Below, one piece after another: positions 34,005 through 41,586 of a stretch of 64,000 bases of DNA. Location: positions 1 through 64,000 of the forward strand of contig JAMXLM010000028.1 of NCBI GenBank assembly GCA_024280995.1, in the 5' to 3' direction. Positions within the stretch are counted from its first letter, which is position 1, and each line of letters begins with the position of its first letter. This DNA is from Candidatus Dormiibacterota bacterium (GTDB taxonomy: Bacteria; Chloroflexota; Dormibacteria; Dormibacterales; Dormibacteraceae). A model generated the notes under the pieces. That model was not told where the DNA came from. It did not search any database and worked only from the letters and a program-made list of their open reading frames with translations. The position numbers and the translations under genes were made by a program.

Positions 34005-35116
34005 GCAGGCGCTTGCCGGGTCGGCCGTAATGCAGTCAGGGCCGCCACCGCCTCGTCGAGTCGCGATCGAGGCAGGCGGCCCGACTCGACCGCCGCCTTG
34101 ATTGCGTCGAAGGTCCTGCCGGCGACGTCCAGGTGGTGGGCGATCATCACCATGTCCCCACCGGCGATCAGGTACTCCACCGCGGCCTCCGGCGCCGGCG
34201 TGCTGTTGGTGATCGCGCCCATCTCCATGTCGTCCGAGAGGATCGCGCCCTTGAAGCCAAGCTCCTGACGCAGCAGCTCCGTCGTCGCCGGCGAAAGGTC
34301 GGCGGACCGATGCGGATCGAGTGCGGGGTAGAAGAGGTGGCCGAGCAGGACGAAGTCGGTACCGTGTCCGATCGCCGCCGCGAACGGCGGCAGATCGCGC
34401 GACCGAATGGTGGCCAGTGACTCGTCGATTCGAGGCAGTCGCGTCTCCGAGCTGACGCTCGTGTCCCCGTGCCCGGGGAAGTGCTTCGCCGCCGAAAGAA
34501 GGCCCGCGGCGTGCACACCGTCGACGACCGCGCCGATCGCCGGCGACACGGCCGCGGGGTCGGTGCCGTAGCAGCGCCCCCACATGATCGAGGCCGTCCC
34601 CGAGCAGACGTCGGAGACGGGACCGAGGTCGAGGTCGAAGCCGATGGACTTGAGGGCCGTCGCCATGGCTGTCGTGGCCGACTCACCAACCGGCATCGCG
34701 TCGCACGGCACCGTGCTGACGGCGATGCAGACCCCGCCACCCTCCTGGTCGGTGGCCGCGATCAGGCGATGCCGGTCGACGGCACGCAGACGGCTGATCA
34801 CGGCGCTGATGTCGGAGGCGCCGGCACCGTTGTGGTTCAGGTTGACGATCAGAAGTCCGCCGTACTGGTGCGTGGTCCAGTCGGCGATCACCGAATCGGT
34901 GAGCGGACCCTCGAACCCGACCATCATCACCGCTCCCACCTCCTCGTCCAGCGTCATCCCGGCGGTCGGGCTCGCGACCGGCGAGGGAGAAGGCGCGGGC
35001 GTGATCTGCGCCACCGGCTGCGCGCCGCAGGCGCTCAGCACAACGAGAGCGAGGACTCCCGCGATCCGCCTAGCGATGATCCTGTTCGCCGAGCACCTCG
35101 TCGACCGCGTCGACAA
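34001..35116 (-). CDS. GH3 NagZ-like lipoprotein with altered catalytic dyad
   Basis: A 371-residue lipoprotein from a TTG start. The lipobox LSAC is followed by a Pro/Ser linker and a GH3 N-acetylhexosaminidase barrel. KHFPGHGDT and the nucleophile Asp in AILSDDMEMGAI are present. The segment that normally reads TSVDSHxxLP is TSVSSETRLP, so the Asp-His acid/base pair of NagZ is replaced by Ser and Glu. The enzyme may be inactive or use another mechanism or substrate. Its start overlaps the aminotransferase gene by 47 bases; no later start precedes the lipobox apart from a GTG next to it. Confidence 0.85.
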   Translation of the reverse strand: MSTRSTRCSANRIIARRIAGVLALVVLSACGAQPVAQITPAPSPSPVASPTAGMTLDEEVGAVMMVGFEGPLTDSVIADWTTHQYGGLLIVNLNHNGAGASDISAVISRLRAVDRHRLIAATDQEGGGVCIAVSTVPCDAMPVGESATTAMATALKSIGFDLDLGPVSDVCSGTASIMWGRCYGTDPAAVSPAIGAVVDGVHAAGLLSAAKHFPGHGDTSVSSETRLPRIDESLATIRSRDLPPFAAAIGHGTDFVLLGHLFYPALDPHRSADLSPATTELLRQELGFKGAILSDDMEMGAITNSTPAPEAAVEYLIAGGDMVMIAHHLDVAGRTFDAIKAAVESGRLPRSRLDEAVAALTALRPTRQAPA

Positions 35117-36395
35117 ACAGCTGGATGTCGTCCTCGCCCATGGGCGTGGAGAGCGCCCCCATCAGCCGCGGGGCCATCATCACGCCGTGGTTGAGCAGGC
35201 CGAGGAACAGGTCGCGCGCCTTCCTCTTGTCCGCGGCGGCCATCGTCCTGTAGTCGACCACCGGCTGCTCGGAGAAGTGGAGCGCGAACATCGATCCCGC
35301 TCCGTTGACCTGGACGGGCACGTCGTGTGAGGCGAACACCTCGACGAGCTGCTCGCATACGCGAGCGCCGCGGCGGTTGAGATCCTTGTAGACGTCGGGC
35401 GTGAGCTCTTTCATCGTGGCGAGCCCGGCGGCCATGCCGATCGGGTTGCCGTTGTAGGTCCCGCCCTGGGAGATGTGCGGCTCGTGCCGCGGGTCGAGCA
35501 TCTCCATCACGTCCGCCCGGCCGCCGAAAGCGGCCACCGGCAGACCGCCGCCGATGATCTTGCCCATCGTCGTCAGGTCAGGTGTGACGCCGTAAAGCTG
35601 CTGCGCACCGCCCGGCGCAACGCGTAAGGAGATGATCTCGTCGAAGATCAAAAGGATTCCGAGCTCGCGGGTCACGGCCCGTACCCGGGACAGGAATTCC
35701 GGCGTCGCCGCGATGACACCGCCCGAGCCGATGATCGGCTCGAGGATCACGGCGGCAAGGCTCGACGCCTCGCGCCGGATGATTCGCTCGGCGGCGTCGG
35801 GGTTGTTGTAAGGCAGCACGACGACGTTCTCGAGCACCCACTGCGGGGTTGCCATCGAATCGGGTCGCGGCGTGGGGTCGTCGATGGGGCCAGCCTCGGC
35901 GACCAGGGGTCGTGTGCTCACCTCAGCGTACTCGTGGGTGCCGTGGTAGCCGCCCTCCATGCGGGCGATCTTCGGCCTGCCGGTGAAGGCCCGAGCCAGG
36001 CGCATCGCGAACATCGTCGCCTCGGTGCCGGAATTGCAGAAACGCACCGCGTCGAGGCTCGGCACCCGCTCGCACAGCAGCGTCGCAAGCTCGACCTCGA
36101 GCGGGTTCGCGGCCGCGAACGCCGTGCCGCGGGCGGCCTGACGTTCGATCGCTTCGACGACCTTCGGGTGGGCGTGGCCGAGGATCATCGAGGTGTAGTT
36201 GCCGATCATGTCGAGGCGCTCAGTGCCGTCCGCGTCCCAGACCCGACATCCATCACCGCGGTCGATGTAGAGCGGGTAGGGCTCGAAGTAGGTCGTGGTG
36301 CGGGTGGTTCCGCCCGGCATCACCTTGACGGCGCGCTCATGGAGCGCGCGTGAGGCCGGCGTCGTCTCGCGGTAGACGGCTTCGGGGTCGATCAC
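35070..36395 (-). CDS. Class III aminotransferase, glutamate-1-semialdehyde aminomutase-like
   Basis: A 441-residue PLP enzyme. RFCNSGTEATMFAMRLARA, the Asp of LLIFDEIISLR and the PLP lysine in TMGKIIGGGLP match the HemL group. The family moves amino groups within or between small molecules. There are no haem genes nearby, and many HemL-like paralogues have other substrates. The GTG start is preceded six bases upstream by TATCGT, suggesting a leaderless transcript. It overlaps the downstream GH3 lipoprotein gene. Confidence 0.88.
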   Translation of the reverse strand: MIDPEAVYRETTPASRALHERAVKVMPGGTTRTTTYFEPYPLYIDRGDGCRVWDADGTERLDMIGNYTSMILGHAHPKVVEAIERQAARGTAFAAANPLEVELATLLCERVPSLDAVRFCNSGTEATMFAMRLARAFTGRPKIARMEGGYHGTHEYAEVSTRPLVAEAGPIDDPTPRPDSMATPQWVLENVVVLPYNNPDAAERIIRREASSLAAVILEPIIGSGGVIAATPEFLSRVRAVTRELGILLIFDEIISLRVAPGGAQQLYGVTPDLTTMGKIIGGGLPVAAFGGRADVMEMLDPRHEPHISQGGTYNGNPIGMAAGLATMKELTPDVYKDLNRRGARVCEQLVEVFASHDVPVQVNGAGSMFALHFSEQPVVDYRTMAAADKRKARDLFLGLLNHGVMMAPRLMGALSTPMGEDDIQLFVDAVDEVLGEQDHR

Positions 36396-36419
36396 GTGGC
36401 TACGATAACGGCCGCGCTC

Positions 36420-36827
36420 TCAGATCCGTTTCGTGGCGAGGACGGACGTCAGCGACGGCGACGAGTAGACGATGACGCACAGGCCGCGACCGAAGTAGCC
36501 TGACGGCGCGGAGATGGAGCCCGACCCTCCGCTCACGACCAGGCTCTGCACCACGATGATGTGGAACTGCTGCGAACCACTGCAGACCGAGTGGATGTGG
36601 ACCGGGAAGGTCCCGTTCGGGAGGCCGGAGAACGAGACGGTCATAGTGCCCGGCTGAGCGGGCGCGGCCGGTGATGGCGAAGGCGACGGGGACGGAGACG
36701 GCGCCTGAGCCGTGGGGCTCGGGGTCACCTGGGTGGTCGGGGACGGAGCGGAGGAAGTGGGCCCGTTCGGTGTCCCGCATGCGACGAGCGCCAACGCTGT
36801 CAGCACGACAAGCCGTGTAATTCTCAT
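36420..36827 (-). CDS. Small lipoprotein with Cu/Zn-SOD-like fold segment
   Basis: A 135-residue lipoprotein: signal peptide and lipobox LVACG, a long Pro/Ser/Thr linker, then about 75 residues with GLPNGTFPVHIHSVCSG. The last segment resembles the copper-site strand of Cu/Zn superoxide dismutase (GLxxGxHGFHIHE) and CHRD domains. Two Cys could form the usual disulfide. The domain is shorter than SOD (about 150) and most metal ligands cannot be found, so SOD activity is doubtful. It is divergent from the threonine synthase-like gene. Confidence 0.65.
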   Translation of the reverse strand: MRITRLVVLTALALVACGTPNGPTSSAPSPTTQVTPSPTAQAPSPSPSPSPSPAAPAQPGTMTVSFSGLPNGTFPVHIHSVCSGSQQFHIIVVQSLVVSGGSGSISAPSGYFGRGLCVIVYSSPSLTSVLATKRI

Positions 36828-36865
36828 ATGGAGGGTCTACCGCCGCGGTTACAGCTGGATCGGCC

Positions 36866-38080
36866 CTGACCCACCTGGAGGGTGGGCTTTCGGGCAAACG
36901 GTACGACGCCGACCGCTTGATCGGGCTCGATCCTTCAGACCAGCGGCCGCTGCTCGCGCGCTATGACCTGGCGGCCGCCGCGAAAACGCTGACCCGCGAT
37001 TCGATGGCCGCGCGACGATCGGGGGGCCTGTGGCGGTGGCGCGAGCTGCTCCCGGTGCGTTCAGACACGTTCATCACGTCTCTCGGGGAAGGCGACACGC
37101 CCCTCCAGCCGGTGCGGTGGCCGGGCCTCTCGCGGGTCCTGGTCAAGCGGGAGAGCCTGAATCCGACGGGCTCGTTCAAAGCCCGCGGGATGGCGGTCGC
37201 CGTCAGCCGCGCGGTGGAGCTGGGCGCCAGGCACTTTGTCGCTCCCTCGGCGGGCAACGCGGGCGGCGCGCTGGCCGCGTACGCGTCGGCGGCAGGCGTC
37301 CCCGCGACCGTGATCATGCCCGCGGACGCGCCGGCCATCAACCAGGTCGAGGTGGTGGCCACGGGCGCGCGGATGATCCTTCTCGACGGCCTCATCTCGG
37401 ACTGCGGCCGGCTCGCGGCTTTGATCCGCGACGAGCTGGGGGCGTTCGACCTGAGCACCCTCAAAGAGCCGTACCGCATCGAGGGCAAGAAGACGATGGG
37501 CTTCGAGCTGGCCGAGCAGCTCGACTGGCGGCTGCCCGACGCCGTCGTCTATCCGACCGGTGGTGGCACCGGCCTGGTGGGCATGTGGAAGGCGTTCGAC
37601 GAGCTCGAGACGATGGGCCTGATCGGCGCGGAGCGGCCGCGGATGTACTCCGTCCAGGCGGATGGCTGCGCCCCGATCGTGCGTGCGTTCGAGACGGGTG
37701 AGCGGTTTGCCAGGCCGTGGGACGGCGCGCATACCGCGGCGGCCGGATTGCGCGTCCCGTCGGCGGTCGGCGACTTCCTGATCATCGACGCTCTGCGCAA
37801 GTCGGGAGGCTCGGCCATCGCGGTGCCCGAGAACGAGATCCTCGAGTGGCGACCGCGGCTGGCCTCGCTCGGGTTCGGCTACGCCGGCCTGGAGACCGCC
37901 GCCGCCGTCGCGGGACTGGACGCGCTGCGTGAGGCGGGTGCCATCGGCGCTGACGAGACGGTCGTCCTGTTCGACACGGGCGCCGGCTTCAAATCCGAAC
38001 CGCCGGCGTTCGAATCACCCAGGCCGGTGCCGAACGATCCAGGCTTCTGGAGGGAGAAGGTGATTCCAGGCCTGGCCTAA
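36866..38080 (+). CDS. Threonine synthase-like PLP enzyme, start uncertain
   Basis: A fold-type-II PLP enzyme of about 390-404 residues. The PLP lysine lies in NPTGSFKARGM, the substrate loop SAGNAGGALAAY follows, and the phosphate loop is PTGGGTG. Threonine synthase converts O-phosphohomoserine to threonine. The first standard start is TTG 36917, but the in-frame sequence upstream (LTHLEGGLSGKRYDADRL) matches the usual threonine-synthase N-terminus. The true start may therefore be CTG at 36866, the position given here. The Cys of the N-terminal zinc knuckle found in relatives are absent. It overlaps the methyltransferase gene tail-to-tail by 4 bases. Confidence 0.82.
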   Translation: MTHLEGGLSGKRYDADRLIGLDPSDQRPLLARYDLAAAAKTLTRDSMAARRSGGLWRWRELLPVRSDTFITSLGEGDTPLQPVRWPGLSRVLVKRESLNPTGSFKARGMAVAVSRAVELGARHFVAPSAGNAGGALAAYASAAGVPATVIMPADAPAINQVEVVATGARMILLDGLISDCGRLAALIRDELGAFDLSTLKEPYRIEGKKTMGFELAEQLDWRLPDAVVYPTGGGTGLVGMWKAFDELETMGLIGAERPRMYSVQADGCAPIVRAFETGERFARPWDGAHTAAAGLRVPSAVGDFLIIDALRKSGGSAIAVPENEILEWRPRLASLGFGYAGLETAAAVAGLDALREAGAIGADETVVLFDTGAGFKSEPPAFESPRPVPNDPGFWREKVIPGLA

Positions 38081-38724
38081 GCGGTTCGGCGCATGGCGGT
38101 GACAGTCCACAGGAAGCCGCGCTCGTCGAGCACCTTCCGGAGCCCGTGGCTCTCGGAAGTGGCCACGATCTGCCTCGGCGGGTGCAGGAAGATGTGGAAC
38201 CCGCGGCGCGTCGCCCACAGCATCGCATTGGCGATCCCGAGGCCGACGATCGTCCACCACGCCCGCTTGGGATAGCTGAGGACCAGGACCTGCCTTGCGT
38301 GGTCGGCCGCAGTGCCGGCCAGTCGCGGCATGTCCCAGTAGCAGCAGATGACCCGGTTCAGGACCACGTAATCGGCGCCTTCCACGGCGGCGCCGGCCTG
38401 GGCGAAGTCCATCACCTTGCGTTCCACCCGATCCGACACGCCCGCCTCGCTGATCAGCCGGCCCGCGACCGCCTCGTAGTTCGGCGTGAGCTCCACGCTG
38501 ACGGCGCGCGCGGCGCCCGCCTTGAGGAGCTCGAGCTGGATCGCGCCGATCCCACCGCCGACCTCCAGCACGGTGCGGCCCTCGACCCCCTGCTTCTTCA
38601 GGAACTCGACGATCCGCCGCGACGTTGCGTCCAGGCCCTTGCGCCGGTAGCGGCGCGCGTCGGACTCGGCCATCTTCTCGCTGAAGACCCAGCCGTAGCC
38701 CTTGGGAGTGCAGCAGTCGCTCAA
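38077..38724 (-). CDS. Class I SAM-dependent methyltransferase
   Basis: A 215-residue enzyme with motif I VLEVGGGIGAIQ (about 53-64), an acidic motif II (SVELTP) and a later VLNRVICCY. Layout and the hydrophobic WWTIVGLGIANAML segment resemble magnesium-protoporphyrin O-methyltransferase relatives, but no pigment gene is near. TTG start, directly abutting the CorA stop. Last gene of a five-gene overlapping cluster. Confidence 0.82.
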   Translation of the reverse strand: MSDCCTPKGYGWVFSEKMAESDARRYRRKGLDATSRRIVEFLKKQGVEGRTVLEVGGGIGAIQLELLKAGAARAVSVELTPNYEAVAGRLISEAGVSDRVERKVMDFAQAGAAVEGADYVVLNRVICCYWDMPRLAGTAADHARQVLVLSYPKRAWWTIVGLGIANAMLWATRRGFHIFLHPPRQIVATSESHGLRKVLDERGFLWTVTAMRRTA

Positions 38725-39687
38725 CTAGAGCCAGCCGCGGCGCTTGAACAGGTACAGCTGGATCAACACCGCCACCAGCATGGTCCCCACTCCAAATGCA
38801 AACGCTGCGTAGGGGGTCTCGAGGATTTGAGTCAGGTACGCGAAGTTCATCCCGTAGAAGCCGGTGAGGAAGCTCAGCGGCAGGAACAGGCTCGCGATGA
38901 CCGTCAACGCCTTGGTGGTCTGGTTCAGGCGGTTGGAGACGGTGGACAGATAAACGTCCATCGCTCCCGTGAGCAGGTCGCGCAGCGAGTCGACCGTCTC
39001 GTACTGGCGGACGATGTGGTCGTAGACGTCGCGGTAGTAGAGGGTCATGTCCGACTGCTGCACGTGGATGCCGTGCGTGATCAGCGCCTGGAAGACGTCG
39101 CGCTGCGCGCCGAGGAATCGCCGCAGCTCGGTGACCGTGTGCTTCAGGCCGTAGATGCGCTTGAGCTGGTCCTCCGTCGCCTTCTCGGTGATCTCGTCCT
39201 CGAGCGCGTCGACCTCATCGTCGAGCTTGTCCAGGACGGGGAAGCTGGCGTCGACCAGGGCGTCGATCACCATGTAGGTGAGAAACGCGGGCTTGCCGTG
39301 GGTCAGCTCCGGGCTCTTGTGGATGCGCTCCTGCAGCGCCTTGAGCTGCGGCGAAGGCTCGTTGTGGACGGTGACCAGGTAGTGCGGGCCGACGAACAGG
39401 TGGTGCTCCCGCATCGCGATGTCATCGCCCGTCCATTCGGCGACGAAAAGAACGGTGAAGTTGTAGCCGGCGTACTCGTCGACCTTGGGTCTCTGGTTCT
39501 GGTGCTGGATGTCCTCGATGGTGAGCGGATGAAACTTGAAGACGTCTTGCAGGAGATCGAAGTCCGCCTGGTCGGGCGCTTCGATGTCGAGCCAGAACCC
39601 GCTCTCGTGCGCCTCGTTGAAGCACCTGGTGATGTTCTCGACCCTGGTGGCCGGCGTCTGGCCGGCGACGGTGAGTAGGGTCCTCAC
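38725..39687 (-). CDS. corA: CorA-type magnesium/cobalt channel
   Basis: A 320-residue protein with a long soluble N-terminal funnel domain and two C-terminal membrane helices. The selectivity motif is GMN in LTGFYGMNFAYL, between helices (about 275-290). It imports Mg2+ or other divalent cations. The GTG start overlaps the LysE-type exporter stop by 4 bases (GTGA). Confidence 0.93.
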   Translation of the reverse strand: MRTLLTVAGQTPATRVENITRCFNEAHESGFWLDIEAPDQADFDLLQDVFKFHPLTIEDIQHQNQRPKVDEYAGYNFTVLFVAEWTGDDIAMREHHLFVGPHYLVTVHNEPSPQLKALQERIHKSPELTHGKPAFLTYMVIDALVDASFPVLDKLDDEVDALEDEITEKATEDQLKRIYGLKHTVTELRRFLGAQRDVFQALITHGIHVQQSDMTLYYRDVYDHIVRQYETVDSLRDLLTGAMDVYLSTVSNRLNQTTKALTVIASLFLPLSFLTGFYGMNFAYLTQILETPYAAFAFGVGTMLVAVLIQLYLFKRRGWL

Positions 39688-40304
39688 CGTTCTTTGATCC
39701 CGCTCGCGGCGGCCGCCACGCCGAGGGCGACGTAGGTCGCGGCGGCCACGCGGCCGGTACGCCGCTGGACCGTGCGGCCGGCGAGGAACCGCTTCGAGAT
39801 CGCCGAGGCGGCGAGAACGTACGACGTGTCGACGGCCACGGCGATGGCGATGTAAACAACCCCGAGGACGGCGACCTGCGGCGCGATCGGCTCGGCCGGG
39901 TTGAGGAACTGGGGAAGGAAGGCCACGAAGAACACGGCGACCTTCGGGTTGAAGATCTGGGTGACGAATCCCTGGGCGAAGATCGCGCCCAGTGGAGCTC
40001 GCCCCGGCGCGGGCGGCGTCTCGGCCTGGCGCCAGCGCTGGATCCCGAGGTAGACGAGATAGGCGGCGCCGGCCCAGCGCAGGATGCCGAGGGCGGCGGT
40101 GGAGGCGGAAAGCAGGGCGGCGACGCCGGTGGCCGCGGCGGCGATCCAGACCACCTCGCCGGACTCGATCCCGAACATCGACACAAAGCCCGCGGCGCGA
40201 CCCTGGGAAAGAGTGCGAGCCGTGACGTACAGGACGCCGGGGCCCGGCGAAACCGTCAGCAGGAAGGTGGCGAGGGCGAAGAGCAGGACGGTGGTCACGC
40301 TCAT
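39684..40304 (-). CDS. LysE/RhtB-family amino-acid exporter
   Basis: A 206-residue membrane protein with about six helices and the family start FLLTVSPGPGVLYVTARTLSQGRAAG-like region (SPGPG at about 19-23), plus QIFNPKVAVFF mid-protein. It exports amino acids or related small molecules. ATG 40304 overlaps the GrpB gene by 4 bases (ATGA); an upstream in-frame ATG at 40334 is less likely. Confidence 0.9.
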   Translation of the reverse strand: MSVTTVLLFALATFLLTVSPGPGVLYVTARTLSQGRAAGFVSMFGIESGEVVWIAAAATGVAALLSASTAALGILRWAGAAYLVYLGIQRWRQAETPPAPGRAPLGAIFAQGFVTQIFNPKVAVFFVAFLPQFLNPAEPIAPQVAVLGVVYIAIAVAVDTSYVLAASAISKRFLAGRTVQRRTGRVAAATYVALGVAAAASGIKER

Positions 40305-41038
40305 CCCGGCGTCCAGCCCGAGCGGAGTGCCCATGCTTCCGCTCTCACGAGGATCTTGCCGACGATCTCCGTCTTGGCTTCCGTATAGGCGATCCTATCG
40401 TCCGCCCATCGAGCGGCGGCAAGCTCCTTGTCGCGCACGTACTCGGCCCTCGCCGCAGCGTCATGACGGAGGTACGACGCGAACAGCAGGTCCTTACGCG
40501 CCCACTCGCTGCCGAGATTGCAAACGTGGATGTGCACATCGCGGGGCCTATCCGCAAAAGGGCGGAAGAATCGGTGGTCGTTGTCGCGACTGCGCAGCTG
40601 CACTCCCAGCGCCTCGATCTGGGGAGCGTACAGATCTTCCCGATTCATGTCGTCGACGCGGATCTGGACGTCGATCACGGGTTTGGCCGGGGTGCCCGGC
40701 ACGGAGGTCGAGCCGAAATGGTCGATGCGGCGCGCTGTCGGGCCCAGCGCCGCGGCGAGCTTGCGCCGCCAGGCCTCGAAACGAAGTGGCCACTCCGGGT
40801 CGTAGGAAACGAGCTCTATCGGGTCCAGCGGGCGGTCGCTGCTCGAAGTCACCTCGAATCCGGGTTGAACGACTTGCATGTAGCGATGGGAGAGAGCAGC
40901 CCGTTCCGCGGCCGGCAGCTCAGATGCCTCAAGACCCCGCGCCCGGGCCACCACTTCATACAGATCGAAGAGCGTTGCCGTCTGGTCGCCCGTGCGGCGC
41001 CGCTCTGCCCAGGTTTCGAAGACCAGGTCGTCGGTCAG
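40301..41038 (-). CDS. GrpB-family (UPF0157) nucleotidyltransferase-like protein
   Basis: About 245 residues: an N-terminal segment (TDDLVFETWAERRRTGDQ) then a GrpB domain from IELVSYDPEWPLRFEAW, with the nucleotidyltransferase-like pattern HFGSTSVPGTPAKPVIDVQ. Activity is unknown; some members act on nucleotides or in antibiotic modification. The natural N-terminus appears to begin at CTG 41038, with GGAGAG nine bases upstream and overlapping the preceding stop. A longer frame to 41149 lies inside the neighbouring gene. The next ATG is about 60 codons in. Confidence 0.78.
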   Translation of the reverse strand: MTDDLVFETWAERRRTGDQTATLFDLYEVVARARGLEASELPAAERAALSHRYMQVVQPGFEVTSSSDRPLDPIELVSYDPEWPLRFEAWRRKLAAALGPTARRIDHFGSTSVPGTPAKPVIDVQIRVDDMNREDLYAPQIEALGVQLRSRDNDHRFFRPFADRPRDVHIHVCNLGSEWARKDLLFASYLRHDAAARAEYVRDKELAAARWADDRIAYTEAKTEIVGKILVRAEAWALRSGWTPG

Positions 41039-41541
41039 TGCCGATCGCTCTCCGACATCTCGTCGATCGCGATGGCGATGCACAGCATCAACACCTCGTC
41101 CTGGCCGGGAGCGATGGAGATGCCGTATATGAGGTCGCCTACGAACCACTGGCGCGACACCGTCGCGACCGCCTGGTCGCCTGAGGTGATCTGGAACTCG
41201 TGGTTGAGGATGTCGCCGTGCGCCTGCAGCTCGCCGTCGCCTGCGATGTCGACGGTGAAGCTCTGGCTCAGGATGTTGAACAGGGCTTTGCGCACGGTCG
41301 CAACCACCTGGCCGCCGCGCTCGACGTCCATCGTCCGGCGCAGCTGGAACATCTCCGCGCTCATCCGGGCGAGCTCGTTGCCACTGGCGTCCTGCAGCGC
41401 GAAGGTCTGCGTCAGCGTCAGGACCTTGCCGTCGAGCTTGTAGACGTTTTCACCCTGGGCGTTCTGGACCCAGAAGTCCTCTCCGATCGCGAGCAGCTGC
41501 CGGCGCAGCTGGTAGGTCGTCCATCCCGCGGTGACAGCCAT
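41035..41541 (-). CDS. LURP-one-related / phospholipid-scramblase-like protein
   Basis: A 168-residue beta-rich protein with the LOR/Tubby-like pattern (DFWVQNAQGENVYKLDGK, then ALQDASGNELARM). The role in bacteria is not established; membrane or ligand binding is suggested by the fold. The -10-like TAGACT lies 10 bases before the ATG with no Shine-Dalgarno. It is the first gene of the overlapping cluster that ends at 38077. Confidence 0.78.
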   Translation of the reverse strand: MAVTAGWTTYQLRRQLLAIGEDFWVQNAQGENVYKLDGKVLTLTQTFALQDASGNELARMSAEMFQLRRTMDVERGGQVVATVRKALFNILSQSFTVDIAGDGELQAHGDILNHEFQITSGDQAVATVSRQWFVGDLIYGISIAPGQDEVLMLCIAIAIDEMSESDRH

Positions 41542-41586
41542 GTCGGGGATGAGTCTATTCGTGTCGCGGCGTCTCGACCGCGCCGT

